Origin: DASPKX01 sp035627835
GTDB lineage: Bacteria; Verrucomicrobiota; Verrucomicrobiia; Limisphaerales; SXQI01
Direction: 5' to 3'
Assembly (NCBI GenBank): GCA_035627835.1
Contig: DASPKX010000110.1
Location: forward strand, 1-64,000
Length of the DNA: 64,000 nucleotides
The translations under genes were made by a program, and so were the position numbers. Below the pieces are notes generated by a model. That model had not been told where the DNA came from, searched no databases, and was given only the letters and a program-made list of their open reading frames with translations. Positions 16,891 to 25,803 of the stretch are shown piece after piece (the first letter of the stretch is position 1; each line of letters opens with the position of its first letter).

Positions 16891-18588
16891 TTAGGCGGTG
16901 AACGCGATGGACGAGAAGTTTTCGTCCCAACGGCTGGACTTTGGATCCTCCACGATCGCAGTGACCGTTTTGGAAACCAAGGTAGTCCGCCGCGTCGGCA
17001 CGGACATAACGCAGGCGTAGCTGCCGTCGAGCTTCGCCAGATCGGCGAGCTTTCCAGTCTCGTGCTGCACCCGGTTGGAAGCGAGCACCGCTGGGTAAAT
17101 CCCGCCACCTTTGCCAAGGTCAAGGGTTGCGAGGAAGCGACCGCGGCTCGCAAGCGGCGTGGCCAAAGTGCTGAAGGTGTTCAGGATGTCGTCGAAGAAC
17201 TCATGCGTGATGATGTTCACCGTGACACCTGCGGGTTTGAACAGCTTGAACGAGCGCCACACGAAACCGTATTCACGGTTCGAGCCTTCGCTGATGTTGA
17301 CGCGAACGATGTCGCCGAGCTTGTCCTTCGCGTAAGCGATGAAGGCCACCATGAACTCGTCCGCAGTGGTCGAGTCGGTGTAAATGTCAATGCTGTCCGC
17401 CGGACGGCCAGCGCTGGTGCGGGCGCGGACGATGTCGTAAATCTTCTCCTCCAGAAAGGTGTCGATCTCCAACGCGCTGTTGGCGTGGTCCTGAACCTGC
17501 GAGCACGCTTTGAGCTGCTCGTAAGCGCCCACCATGTTGGCGCGATAGCCGACAAGTGTGCCCCCGACGCCTGGGTCGATCGAGAAATCGGCCCCGTTGA
17601 CGTTGTAGATCGGCTCAAGGTTGCCCCAGAGGTCAATCGTCTGGTTGCTGGAGATCGGCCGGCCGAAGAAAAAGGAGTTGATGAACTGCTTTTGGTCGTT
17701 CAACTCATCCTGCCGGTTCCGCTCAGCAGCGCTGATGTCTTGGAACTTTGCAAAGAGGTTGTTGTCCTGAATCAGCTTCCGGAACGTCTCCTCGTAGTCG
17801 GAATCAACGGAACGGGCGCGCCGGTGGGTCTGGTAGAAGAACGGAACGTGCTTAGTCGGATTGAAGTTCTGCGGGTTATGGCAGTACTTCTCCGCGTCAT
17901 GCACGTTGTTGATGCCGGGTAGGATTAAGCCGTTTGTTGGCGTTGCATCCACTTGGGACGTGTCGAAAGAGTTTCGATCTTTCAGCAACACGTCGATGTA
18001 GGTGCTGTCCGCAGCCAAAGCCGCACGGACAACTTCCCACTGACCGATGCGCACCGCACCGCCGCCGGAGCGGCCGAGGATATAAATCTGGTGCTTCGGC
18101 AGGAAGTATTGAGCGCTAAGCGAGAGCCCATGACCAGCGATCACGCGTACCACGCGGGAGCCAGTTCCACCGTCGTTCACCACTGCGAGCGGACCGGTAG
18201 AGCCAACAGCGTAAGCGCCGCCGCCGCTGGTCGCCCAACCATTCGTGACCGCCCAGTAGTCGCTGTTCACGACCGAGTTCTGGCGGCCAACGATGTAAGG
18301 CTGGATCAACGAAGGGCCTTTGCTCTGCTTTGTGATGTTGATCAGACGGCCATAGCCAGGCTTGTTGCTGGACATGACCCAGTCGTAGAGCCCGTAGCGG
18401 CGGACGCCGCAGGCGCGCATCTCAAATTGATGCGTCAGCAGGGCAGTCATTTCATGCCACTGCGATCCGGTTTTGTGTAACGCCAGCAGTTCGGACGTGC
18501 TCAGGGCTTTAATGTCCGAGCGCGTTAAGCTGCCTTGCGTGTCGTAAGTGTTGGTGTGAGCAACACTGCATTGGGTAGCGAAGTTCAT
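16891..18588 (-). CDS. probable phage major capsid protein
   Basis: A 565-residue protein placed after the terminase-portal-scaffold genes and followed by a strong terminator, the classic position of the major capsid protein. It has no signal peptide or membrane segment and a mixed alpha/beta composition with many Asn, Asp and aromatic residues. The start ATG 18588 has a purine-rich AAAGAGA just upstream. I do not see a family-specific motif, so the call rests on size, order and terminator; an HK97-type fold is assumed. Mass spectrometry of virions would settle it. Confidence 0.65.
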   Translation of the reverse strand: MNFATQCSVAHTNTYDTQGSLTRSDIKALSTSELLALHKTGSQWHEMTALLTHQFEMRACGVRRYGLYDWVMSSNKPGYGRLINITKQSKGPSLIQPYIVGRQNSVVNSDYWAVTNGWATSGGGAYAVGSTGPLAVVNDGGTGSRVVRVIAGHGLSLSAQYFLPKHQIYILGRSGGGAVRIGQWEVVRAALAADSTYIDVLLKDRNSFDTSQVDATPTNGLILPGINNVHDAEKYCHNPQNFNPTKHVPFFYQTHRRARSVDSDYEETFRKLIQDNNLFAKFQDISAAERNRQDELNDQKQFINSFFFGRPISSNQTIDLWGNLEPIYNVNGADFSIDPGVGGTLVGYRANMVGAYEQLKACSQVQDHANSALEIDTFLEEKIYDIVRARTSAGRPADSIDIYTDSTTADEFMVAFIAYAKDKLGDIVRVNISEGSNREYGFVWRSFKLFKPAGVTVNIITHEFFDDILNTFSTLATPLASRGRFLATLDLGKGGGIYPAVLASNRVQHETGKLADLAKLDGSYACVMSVPTRRTTLVSKTVTAIVEDPKSSRWDENFSSIAFTA

Positions 18589-18600
18589 TCTCTTTAACGC

Positions 18601-18620
18601 AGGCTCGGGTATCCGAGCCT
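18601..18620. promoter_or_regulatory. 8-bp hairpin in the capsid leader
   Basis: AGGCTCGG and CCGAGCCT form a perfect stem with a four-base loop, 13 bases upstream of the capsid ATG. No T-run follows in either direction, so it is not a typical terminator. It overlaps the palindromic motif at 18618-18633 by three bases and may stabilise or regulate the capsid mRNA leader. Confidence 0.55.
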
Positions 18621-18633
18621 ATAACGTTAAAGG
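18618..18633. promoter_or_regulatory. phage palindromic motif, copy 4
   Basis: CCTATAACGTTAAAGG between the end of the scaffold-like gene and the start of the capsid gene, about 30 bases upstream of the capsid ATG. A half-site (GCGTTAAAG on the coding strand) is repeated just before that ATG. Confidence 0.65.
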
Positions 18634-18637
18634 GATG

Positions 18638-20080
18638 CTACCGGCCAAACAGAATGTTACAGATTTCTTCGTTCTCGTTAGTCGGTTTCTTGGACCCCTT
18701 CGCGAGATTGGAGTGCGTGTCGTCCCCACCCTTAGTGTTCGGAGCCTGCGGTTTCGCCACTGTTGGTGCGGGTGCTTGCGCCGCTGAAGCAGATTGCCCC
18801 GGCGTCGATTGTGCCGCAGGAGTGTTGTCGGAATCCTTGCGCACGCCTGCCAATTTCCGCCATTTCGTAAGCGATGCCTTCGTGTTTTCGGCGATAGTCT
18901 TGACAAGCTCCGCTCGGACGAACGCCCCATCCACCCAGGGAGTCCAGTGCTTTGCTTGCTGAGCGGGAGTCATCTTTGTGAACTCGGCCAATGGCGCAAA
19001 TTTCTTCCCATCCGGAACGAGCCCAGCGGGATTCTCCGCAATCTCTTGCTCCAGTCGGCCGACCTCCTCGAGGATCTTCTTGTGGAGCGGGTTTGTAAGG
19101 TCGATGGAATAACCGAGCCCGGGCGTCCAGAGTCTTTCCACTTCTTCCACCACGCGCTTGGTGAGGTCCACAGCGGGACTCACGATCTCAGCCGCCAGTT
19201 CATCCTTGGCAGCCAGATCCTTCAACGAGGTGCCCTTCAGTTCAGGGTCAACGGCCTCGAGCAGCATGTCCTGCGCGGCCGCAGTAGCCTGCTCGATTTT
19301 CTGGGGAAGTTGCTCAGCAAGCCGCTCCCGCTTCAGTTCAGCCTTAACCCGTTCGATTTCGGCGCGAGTCTCCAGCTTTGCCTCAGCTTTTATGAAGGCA
19401 CGATTAAAGTCATCCTCATCGTCCTCCTCTATCGCTGGCTCGTTCTCCTCGTAAAACTTAACGTGTTCGCCAGCGTCTGGGTCGAACTGCTTGCCTGGGT
19501 GCTTCGCCTCCCATTCCTTGCGGTAGGCTGCTTCGGTCTTGGCAAAGGCGGTATATTGTTCGTCCAGCCCTTTATACTTTGGGTTGGACTCAGCCATCAG
19601 ACGATAAACCTCAGCCGTGCGCCGATCTTCCTCAGAGATTTCGACATCCTGGCCCGGCGTTACCTTTGCAGGTTCGGGCGCCGCGGGCTTGAGGGTGGCG
19701 CTTACTTGCTGCGCAACCTTTTGGGCAAGTGCGTCCTGGTCGATCGCAGTCGGTGCAGATTGGTCGGTGGGTTGATTCGCGGGTGAAGCCTGCTTCGCTT
19801 TTTCATCGTCGTCGTTTTTCTTCGGAGGCTCCGGGGCTGGTGAAGGTTCGGCATCGTCCGCTTTAGGGCTTGGCTCCTCCTTTTTCTTCTTGGGTTTCTC
19901 AGCGCCGCCAAAAACATGGTCGAGCAGTTCGTTGAACTCCTCCGGCTTGATGTCTGCGACCGCAGGCTGTTGCCCTTGTGCGGCCTCCTCTGGCTTACGC
20001 TTGGACACGTCGCCGAGGTCGGTGATGGTTACTCCGCGGTCCTGTGCTCCTGCGGTAATGGATGTGTTTTCTGTGCTCAT
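18638..20080 (-). CDS. phage scaffold-like protein
   Basis: A 480-residue, highly charged, low-complexity protein encoded between portal and capsid, where phage scaffolding proteins normally are. The N-terminal 130 residues are rich in Glu, Lys, Pro and Ala (PEPPKKNDDDEKAKQ). The middle (about 200-275) is a probable coiled coil with alternating Glu/Lys/Arg. The end is Pro/Ala/Gln-rich. It has no Cys or membrane segment. Assembly scaffold that is removed on maturation is the natural reading; no protease gene is visible next to it. The start overlaps the upstream gene by 4 bp. Confidence 0.6.
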   Translation of the reverse strand: MSTENTSITAGAQDRGVTITDLGDVSKRKPEEAAQGQQPAVADIKPEEFNELLDHVFGGAEKPKKKKEEPSPKADDAEPSPAPEPPKKNDDDEKAKQASPANQPTDQSAPTAIDQDALAQKVAQQVSATLKPAAPEPAKVTPGQDVEISEEDRRTAEVYRLMAESNPKYKGLDEQYTAFAKTEAAYRKEWEAKHPGKQFDPDAGEHVKFYEENEPAIEEDDEDDFNRAFIKAEAKLETRAEIERVKAELKRERLAEQLPQKIEQATAAAQDMLLEAVDPELKGTSLKDLAAKDELAAEIVSPAVDLTKRVVEEVERLWTPGLGYSIDLTNPLHKKILEEVGRLEQEIAENPAGLVPDGKKFAPLAEFTKMTPAQQAKHWTPWVDGAFVRAELVKTIAENTKASLTKWRKLAGVRKDSDNTPAAQSTPGQSASAAQAPAPTVAKPQAPNTKGGDDTHSNLAKGSKKPTNENEEICNILFGR

Positions 20081-20427
20081 GTGGGTTTAGCTTCGGATTG
20101 TTGTTCTTCTTGGGCGTCCTCGGTCGTTTGCAGTGGCTTTAGGCTACAACTGAAGTGGTAAAGCTCTTTGCCCATCTCCACAGTCGAGAGCACATCCAAA
20201 ACAGCATTTAGGATGGTTGCGGCCTTGGCGTGAACTTTGGCCTCGTCCTCATGTGCGGGCAGATTGTCGTCCACGCTGCGGAATAAATGTTCCGCTGAGC
20301 GTACCTGATGTTGGGCGATGCGATTCTGAATCGCCTCTTTAAGCAACAGGCACTCCGGTTGGAGTAACCATTTCTGGAGGCGGTTCGCCTCCTGGGCCGT
20401 AAAGGGAATGGGCGTTAAGTTGAGCAT
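20077..20427 (-). CDS. uncharacterised phage protein (116 aa)
   Basis: A 116-residue protein with an N-terminal FTAQEANRLQKWLLQPEC segment and a helical, Glu/Gln-rich C-terminus. Its ATG at 20427 lies 89 bp inside the 3' end of the portal gene, an unusually long overlap. No later Met in frame leaves a sensible protein. It also overlaps the scaffold-like gene by 4 bp, so it is probably co-translated with both. Function not recognised. Confidence 0.55.
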   Translation of the reverse strand: MLNLTPIPFTAQEANRLQKWLLQPECLLLKEAIQNRIAQHQVRSAEHLFRSVDDNLPAHEDEAKVHAKAATILNAVLDVLSTVEMGKELYHFSCSLKPLQTTEDAQEEQQSEAKPT

Positions 20428-22708
20428 CTTGAATTTGGAGGAACTCGTTCATCTTCTGAAGGGCTAACGTGTTCCTGTCTCCTGTTTCCGCGGCAGACTT
20501 CGCCAGTTCCATCACTGGCATAAGAGCCTGCTGCAAAGTCTCCTGCATGGCTGCCTGGCTTTGCTGTGTGAGTTGCTGAACCTGCTGCAGCACTTGCGCT
20601 ATTTGCTGGTCCACGAACTCCTTGATCTGTTCGGCAGTCACGCCGGCCCCAGCGCCTTCGGGCAGTTTGTTGACCAGCTTGAAATCTCGAGGCACTCCCA
20701 TGAATTCCAGGCACTTGTTCAGCAGTTCGATGGCCTGATCTGGCCCGAGAGCTTGGGCGAGGCCGGGGTTCTGCAGAACCTGGGCAAGGAACTGCGTCAT
20801 CACCGTTGCCATGGCGGAGTTGTTCACCCGGTCGTTGCCGTCGCGGGTCGAAGCGAACAGTTCAATTTGGGTGGCCACCGGCTGCAGCTTGCTCTTTTTG
20901 CCTTTCACCAACGTGCGGCCCTGCTTGGTGGCTGGGTGCTCCTCAACAGTGAGCCCGAGGCGGTTTAAGGTCTCCTGCGTCAGCTCGCTGTCGCCCGGGA
21001 GGCTCGCGTAGACCTCCTCCTCGCCGTAGGCCATGAGGTAGGTGTAGAGCTGCCGTTTCCAGGCATCGTTGCCCCGGTCCACGGGCATAGCCGTCAGGGC
21101 CAAACGTGTGCTTGTGCTCTGGGCGATGTTCCGGAGTTCCTCGGCGGTCTGCTCGTGGCTGGCGGCGGCGGCGACTTCCTGGGCGCTCATCACCAGCACA
21201 CGCTCAAGGATGTTCAGCACAACCGTAATGGCGGTCCCGATGCTGACGGTGTCCAGTTGAGGGAACCGGACGCTCCCGAAGGCGTCCTTAACGCTCGTGA
21301 GCTGCCGGGACATGTTCTTTCCGGAGAAGCGGACCATGTTCAGGCCGCGGAAGTGGCGCTCGCCCTCGTTGGTAATCCTCTGGATGTCCTCCTCGTTTAC
21401 GATGTCGGTATCGACGAACGTCAGATTGGCCAGGTTCTGCTTCACGGCCAGAAGCTGCTGGGTGAGGAGGTTGGAGACTTGGTCCTGGTACGGAAGGATC
21501 TCCATGGCCAGGGACGGGTTCAGAGACCGGCTTTCATCCACATCGCCCGTGTAGGCAATGCCCGGCGCACCGGGGAGTGGAGCGCAGTACATCACCGTTG
21601 TGTCTCCGGCCACCACAAACCGGAACCAAACATCGTGATCGTAATCCCCGAGCCCGTTCTCCTTCGGATTCAGTTTCTCGAAGTATTCTGTCAGCAGGAC
21701 GGCCGTGTCCTCGAATGACGAATTGTAGAACCACTGGCTTTGATTCTCCCGATCCAAACTTTTGCCTGACTCTGTGCTTGTCGGCCAAGCCATGACGCAT
21801 GGGTAAACCGTGCTGAAATAAGCCTTGTTGGCGCTCAGAACGTCATCCGGGCTGATCGCGATGCGGTCAGTGTTCCAGAGCTTCATATTGCGCTTGATGT
21901 CGCCGTAACGGCGAACCCGCCAGTATCCGCAGTATTCGCACCCAGAGTCAGAGTTCAACGTGCTCAATGGCTGGCTTCGATCCCAGAACGTGCGGGTAGG
22001 GTGGGGGAGGTGATAGCGAAGACCCTCGCGCACTATTCTTTCTACCTCTTCCCCAGCTTCGGTGAGATGGGTTTGCTTCTCCTCAAACCATTCCTCCTGG
22101 ATGAACGCAACAGCGTTCGTGTAGAGCAGCATGTGGAGAATCCGCTGGCGCAGATCGTCCATGTAATTGAACTGCTGACACATCAGGTTTACCCGCTGCG
22201 TGATCAGTTCACAGCGAATTCGCTCCATCGGTGTGCTCCGGATGGGCTCGAACTTGAACATCGGATCAAGGTTGCGATCCGTAACGAGCTTCGCGAGGCG
22301 GATGGTGAGGTAGGCACGAACAAGCGGAACTGTGACTTTGAAGAAAGAAGGGACGTTGATTGCTTTCCGCCCCGTGGGTTTCCGCGTCTTCGGGTCACGC
22401 TCATCCTCGATGAGGTGCGTCAGGCCCCAATCTTGGGCGGCATTCATCAAAGCCTTCGGGTCGACCTTCTGGCCTTCCAGCGCTCTGGTCAGAGCTTCGG
22501 GCACTTGCCGGAACGGGCTGTCCCAGATTTCGTCGATCGCGGCGTAAACCTTGTACTCCGAAAAGTTGCGTGAACGACCGTCCTGAATGCGGGCCTGGAT
22601 GCGACGGGTGAGTGTCTCGATCTGGGCGCTCGGCTTCTCCGACGTGAAAATGGTCTTGAGGCTCTCTGTTGTGATGCCTCGCTTTTTAAGGACGCGTAGA
22701 TCGACCAT
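20339..22708 (-). CDS. phage portal protein (large type)
   Basis: A 789-residue protein just across a divergent gap from the large terminase. The size fits the large portals of P22- and N4-like short-tailed phages. It has features expected of a portal: an N-terminal helical region, a central beta-rich stem/wing region (FWDRSQPLSTLNSDSGCEY; DHDVWFRFVVAGDT), a long helix-rich segment with LLTQQLLAVKQNL, and a Gln-rich C-terminal coiled coil (EFVDQQIAQVLQQVQQL) like the barrel extensions of P22-type portals. Assignment is by size, order and composition. Confidence 0.7.
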   Translation of the reverse strand: MVDLRVLKKRGITTESLKTIFTSEKPSAQIETLTRRIQARIQDGRSRNFSEYKVYAAIDEIWDSPFRQVPEALTRALEGQKVDPKALMNAAQDWGLTHLIEDERDPKTRKPTGRKAINVPSFFKVTVPLVRAYLTIRLAKLVTDRNLDPMFKFEPIRSTPMERIRCELITQRVNLMCQQFNYMDDLRQRILHMLLYTNAVAFIQEEWFEEKQTHLTEAGEEVERIVREGLRYHLPHPTRTFWDRSQPLSTLNSDSGCEYCGYWRVRRYGDIKRNMKLWNTDRIAISPDDVLSANKAYFSTVYPCVMAWPTSTESGKSLDRENQSQWFYNSSFEDTAVLLTEYFEKLNPKENGLGDYDHDVWFRFVVAGDTTVMYCAPLPGAPGIAYTGDVDESRSLNPSLAMEILPYQDQVSNLLTQQLLAVKQNLANLTFVDTDIVNEEDIQRITNEGERHFRGLNMVRFSGKNMSRQLTSVKDAFGSVRFPQLDTVSIGTAITVVLNILERVLVMSAQEVAAAASHEQTAEELRNIAQSTSTRLALTAMPVDRGNDAWKRQLYTYLMAYGEEEVYASLPGDSELTQETLNRLGLTVEEHPATKQGRTLVKGKKSKLQPVATQIELFASTRDGNDRVNNSAMATVMTQFLAQVLQNPGLAQALGPDQAIELLNKCLEFMGVPRDFKLVNKLPEGAGAGVTAEQIKEFVDQQIAQVLQQVQQLTQQSQAAMQETLQQALMPVMELAKSAAETGDRNTLALQKMNEFLQIQDAQLNAHSLYGPGGEPPPEMVTPTGVPVA

Positions 22709-22734
22709 TTTGGGGTTGGTTTACTGCTAACCTG

Positions 22735-22750
22735 CCTTTAACGTTAAAGG
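22735..22750. promoter_or_regulatory. phage palindromic motif, copy 5 (perfect palindrome)
   Basis: CCTTTAACGTTAAAGG, a perfect 16-bp palindrome in the 68-bp gap between the divergent portal and terminase genes. A second partial copy (AACGTTAAATG) at 22769-22779 includes the terminase ATG. This copy defines the symmetric consensus for the family. Confidence 0.75.
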
Positions 22751-22776
22751 GTTGCCGCCCAAATTTGCAACGTTAA

Positions 22777-24300
22777 ATGCCAGTTGATCCACACCCAGCC
22801 ATCTGGTCGCCTGTTCTATCTCCTAAGCAGCTTGAGGTCTTCAACCTCAACACGCGCTACAACCTGGTCTCAGGCCCGCGGCTAAGTGGAAAGACGATTG
22901 CCGTTGCCAAAAAAGTGGTCCGCCATACTTGGGAGACTGATCGTGCTCGTGTGGCGGTGTTCGCGAAGACAATCAAGAACGCCAAGGTCGGCCCTTGGGA
23001 TGATCTCCTCCGCTGTATTGAGGAATGGATCGAGGCTGGCGTGGAGAGCGAATTCGGGCATGTCTTTGAATATACCGTCGAGCCCAAGATTGATGGTGCA
23101 ACTCGGATGCACTATCTGCGCATCCGCAATTACTACGGAACTGAGTCCGAGATAACCCTCCACTCCCTTGATTATGACGGGGACGTGAACGCGAAGGTAT
23201 TCGGCACTCGTTTCTCGATGTTCTGGTTCTCGGAGCTTCAGCACTTCAAGGATCCTGCGGTCTTCGACGCGTCGATTCAGCAGCTCCGCATGATGCACCT
23301 GCCGTATGAGCAGCACATGTGGATTGCTGACACGAACCCACCGGAGGACGGACCTAATCATTTCGCATTCCAGAAGTGGTTCAAAGATCGCCTCGACATC
23401 GACAACCCGGACCCAGAGTTCCAGTCCTTCCGCCGAGACCTTAGCCTCGTTGAGATCAGCGTTGAGGAGAATCCATTCCTCGACCCTCGGCAACTGGCTA
23501 GCTTAAAAGCCACGTACCGCCACGACCCTGAAGGGTATGATCGTTTCGTTCGCGGCATCTGGACCTTCTCCGCCGGGCATGGTGACAAGCACTTCTCCTC
23601 CATTTTCCGTCCCTCCGTTCACGTTCTCGGGGAGGCGGTCGGGAACGACCCAACCCAATGGACGTACCTCAACCCGGATCCAGACTGCGTGGAACTGATC
23701 ACCGGCTGGGACTTGGGGTTGGTAAATCACTCCGCCCACATCCTCCAGAAGCGCATGAACGAGGATGGGCGCTACTGCTACGACGTGCTCGACGATCTCG
23801 TGACGGTGAAGGAGGACTGCACGATCGAGGAGTTCACGCTGGCCTTCATCGAGAAGATGGACCGAATGGAGAAGATACTTGGCCGAAAGGTTCAGTGGCG
23901 TCACTGGTCAGACGACTCCGCTTTTCGCCAGCGCAGCCGGCTGATGAATATGGATGATTACGACGCGCTGCTGGTGGAGCAGATTTCCGGCGGCCGTATT
24001 CGGTTCTGGTCCGCCTCAAAGGCCAAAACCAATGGCGGGGTGCGCAAACGCGTTGCAGAGATCAGGAAGCTGCTGATTGAAAACCGCATCGCCATATCGG
24101 CGCACTGCAAACCAACGATTGAGATGTTCAAGCACCTGCGGCGGGGAGCGAAGGAATTGGATTTTGTGCTCCGAGGCGATCCGCACAAGCATCCGTTTGA
24201 TAGCCTCAGCTACGCGATTGTTATGGAGCAGCTCGGCGACCTGGAGATGGGGCCCCAGCAGCCGGTTATTGGCGAGCGCCTGATTTCAGTCGAGTTTTGA
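22777..24300 (+). CDS. phage terminase large subunit
   Basis: A 507-residue terminase, the ATPase/nuclease motor that packages phage DNA. Walker A is G33-PRLSGK-T40 in VSGPRLSGKTIAVAK. A probable Walker B strand is FSMFWFSELQHF near residue 150. The C-terminal RNase H-like nuclease shows CVELITGWDLG (first Asp), HWSDDSAF, and HPFDSLSYAI (last Asp). It is the only plus-strand gene in the left phage region; it diverges from the portal and converges with the HTH gene, overlapping it by 35 bp. The ATG lies in a partial copy of the palindromic motif. Confidence 0.92.
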   Translation: MPVDPHPAIWSPVLSPKQLEVFNLNTRYNLVSGPRLSGKTIAVAKKVVRHTWETDRARVAVFAKTIKNAKVGPWDDLLRCIEEWIEAGVESEFGHVFEYTVEPKIDGATRMHYLRIRNYYGTESEITLHSLDYDGDVNAKVFGTRFSMFWFSELQHFKDPAVFDASIQQLRMMHLPYEQHMWIADTNPPEDGPNHFAFQKWFKDRLDIDNPDPEFQSFRRDLSLVEISVEENPFLDPRQLASLKATYRHDPEGYDRFVRGIWTFSAGHGDKHFSSIFRPSVHVLGEAVGNDPTQWTYLNPDPDCVELITGWDLGLVNHSAHILQKRMNEDGRYCYDVLDDLVTVKEDCTIEEFTLAFIEKMDRMEKILGRKVQWRHWSDDSAFRQRSRLMNMDDYDALLVEQISGGRIRFWSASKAKTNGGVRKRVAEIRKLLIENRIAISAHCKPTIEMFKHLRRGAKELDFVLRGDPHKHPFDSLSYAIVMEQLGDLEMGPQQPVIGERLISVEF

Positions 24301-24622
24301 TCGACTCAGCCAGAATTCTCGTCAGCCTGGCGAAATACTTTGGATTATCCTCAAAGTGAGACTTTTTCCGCCGACGAAGGAAATCTTTCTGGCGCCGAGG
24401 ATGGAGCAAATCCACACCGCAACCAGCGGCAAACTTGGATGCTGTTTCAACGTCAACGCCGCTCCAAGTTGCTTTTACGGAGAGCCGGTCAACGCACTTC
24501 TTCGACAATCCAGCCGCTTTGGCGATCTCCTCGTTGGTGAGCGCTCTCCGGCCGTTGTTCTTTCGGGCAGCCAGGCGGCAGAGGACCGGAGGAAACTTGT
24601 CGAGGCGGGCAATCAGGCTCAT
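24266..24622 (-). CDS. phage helix-turn-helix protein
   Basis: A 118-residue basic protein. Residues about 27-65 read as a helix-turn-helix (RALTNEEIAKAAGLSKKCVDRLS, then a second helical part), similar to XRE-type DNA-binding domains. The C-terminus is Lys/Arg-rich. The ATG overlaps the preceding stop by 4 bp and the 3' end overlaps the terminase gene on the other strand by 35 bp, so transcription of the two could interfere. It is the only obvious regulator in the left phage region and therefore a candidate to bind the repeated palindrome, which is inference. Confidence 0.6.
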   Translation of the reverse strand: MSLIARLDKFPPVLCRLAARKNNGRRALTNEEIAKAAGLSKKCVDRLSVKATWSGVDVETASKFAAGCGVDLLHPRRQKDFLRRRKKSHFEDNPKYFARLTRILAESIKTRLKSGARQ

Positions 24623-25476
24623 GCGTAGGCGAGTTGCTTTGCGGCTGCCGCCTGAATTTCGGCTTCCATCTTCTGTCGTGTAGCCTCGATCAAGCGTTTG
24701 TGGTTGTGGTCTGTCTGGACGGCTAGGTTCACATCAAGAATCTTTTGCTTCTCCGGATCTTTCTTCTTCAGAACCTCACGCGTTGCGCCAACTCCTTTTA
24801 CTACCGCGTCGAAGGCGGACTTGCTGACGACCCCGAACATGGACGCGAGGGACGGGATTTTGGAGACTATCCAGCCGATGAACTGGCCCACCAACGGAAT
24901 TAGGGCAGGGCAGAAGCACAAGGCCGCGATCGCGCCGACAAAGCCGAAAGTGCCAACCAGCCAACCCCAAAACCGCTTGTGAATCTTCTTGTTCCGCTCC
25001 TCCTCATACTTTCGGCCCATTTCTTCAAGCTCTTTGCTCAGCCGCGCTCGCTCTGCTTCCAATGCGGCATTCTCCGCCAACAGCTTGTCCTGCATGTCGA
25101 AACGGACAAGTAGAGCTTTCCATGCCGCAGCGTTGGTATTGAGCAGCGGTTCAACATCAACTCGCTTGAGAGGCAAGCCTTCTAGTTGTTGGTCACGCTT
25201 GGCAAAAGTGGCAGCCAAGTCTGTGGCTGGGTTCTTCGGGGCGTGTTGCAGTGAATCCACAATTGCTGTCGTCATGGCGCGGGATTCTTCACCGAGCGCG
25301 GCACGTTTCACCTGCAGTTCGCCGGAAACCTCCTGTTCGTGACGTCCTGTGTTCGTACAGCCGGCGGCTGTGGCCAGCATCAGCATGAGGAAGATGCCAA
25401 TGACAAGCAGCATGATCACGCGGAAGCATTGGGTGCTCCCTGGGTGGCGTTTATCGAGGAACGAGAATTTATTCAT
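24619..25476 (-). CDS. phage membrane-anchored coiled-coil protein (lysis or inner-membrane candidate)
   Basis: A 285-residue protein with an N-terminal hydrophobic segment (about 20-38: VIMLLVIGIFLMLMLATAAGC) that ends in a weak lipobox-like AAGC. It is followed by a long coiled coil (about 120-165, ENAALEAERARLSKELEEM), a second hydrophobic region (about 168-205) and a C-terminal helical part. This mix of lipobox-like site and coiled coil recalls spanins, but the second membrane region does not. It overlaps the small membrane-protein gene upstream by 8 bp. A lysis function is a guess; no endolysin is visible nearby. Confidence 0.5.
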   Translation of the reverse strand: MNKFSFLDKRHPGSTQCFRVIMLLVIGIFLMLMLATAAGCTNTGRHEQEVSGELQVKRAALGEESRAMTTAIVDSLQHAPKNPATDLAATFAKRDQQLEGLPLKRVDVEPLLNTNAAAWKALLVRFDMQDKLLAENAALEAERARLSKELEEMGRKYEEERNKKIHKRFWGWLVGTFGFVGAIAALCFCPALIPLVGQFIGWIVSKIPSLASMFGVVSKSAFDAVVKGVGATREVLKKKDPEKQKILDVNLAVQTDHNHKRLIEATRQKMEAEIQAAAAKQLAYA

Positions 25477-25744
25477 GGCCGGGCTTTGTGGATTCTAGGC
25501 GAAGACGTTCGGCATCGTTCTTTCGTTTGGTGGAGATGCCCACCATCAGAGTGACGCAGATGGTCACGCAGGTAAGGACGATCTGCAGCAGAGTGCTTAA
25601 TTGAGCGAGAGTGATCACGCCGAAGTAGCCCACTGGTGCGCCGAGAACTCGGATCATTGGAGAGATCATTGCACGGGAGAGAGAGAGGCTATCTTCCATA
25701 ACGGGAGGAGGCGATATGGGGGCGTCGCTCAAAAAAGGGTTCAT
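25469..25744 (-). CDS. small single-span membrane protein, possible holin
   Basis: A 91-residue protein with a hydrophobic segment at about residues 38-70 (VGYFGVITLAQLSTLLQIVLTCVTICVTLMVG), possibly one long or two short spans, then a positively charged tail (STKRKNDAERLRLES). Size and charge pattern fit a holin-type lysis protein, and the next gene is another membrane protein. No sequence signature was recognised, so holin is a suggestion only. It starts 60 bp past the previous gene, after a strong hairpin. Confidence 0.5.
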   Translation of the reverse strand: MNPFLSDAPISPPPVMEDSLSLSRAMISPMIRVLGAPVGYFGVITLAQLSTLLQIVLTCVTICVTLMVGISTKRKNDAERLRLESTKPGHE

Positions 25745-25762
25745 GGTCTGGTGGTTGGGAAA

Positions 25763-25797
25763 CGCCTCGACGGAGTTGGGCGACCTCCGCCGAGGCG
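25763..25797 (-). terminator. strong hairpin, weak terminator candidate
   Basis: CGCCTCG-A-CGGAG pairs with CTCCG-C-CGAGGCG (12 of 13 pairs, one mismatch) across a 9-base loop, just after the stop of the 190-residue gene. On the minus strand it is followed only by TTTCCC, so termination may be partial. Confidence 0.5.
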
Positions 25798-25803
25798 CGG
25801 CTG

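Noticed and set aside
18794..19786. 330-codon plus-strand frame opposite the scaffold-like gene
   Set aside because: It mirrors the low-complexity acidic repeats of the real gene and has no independent signal.
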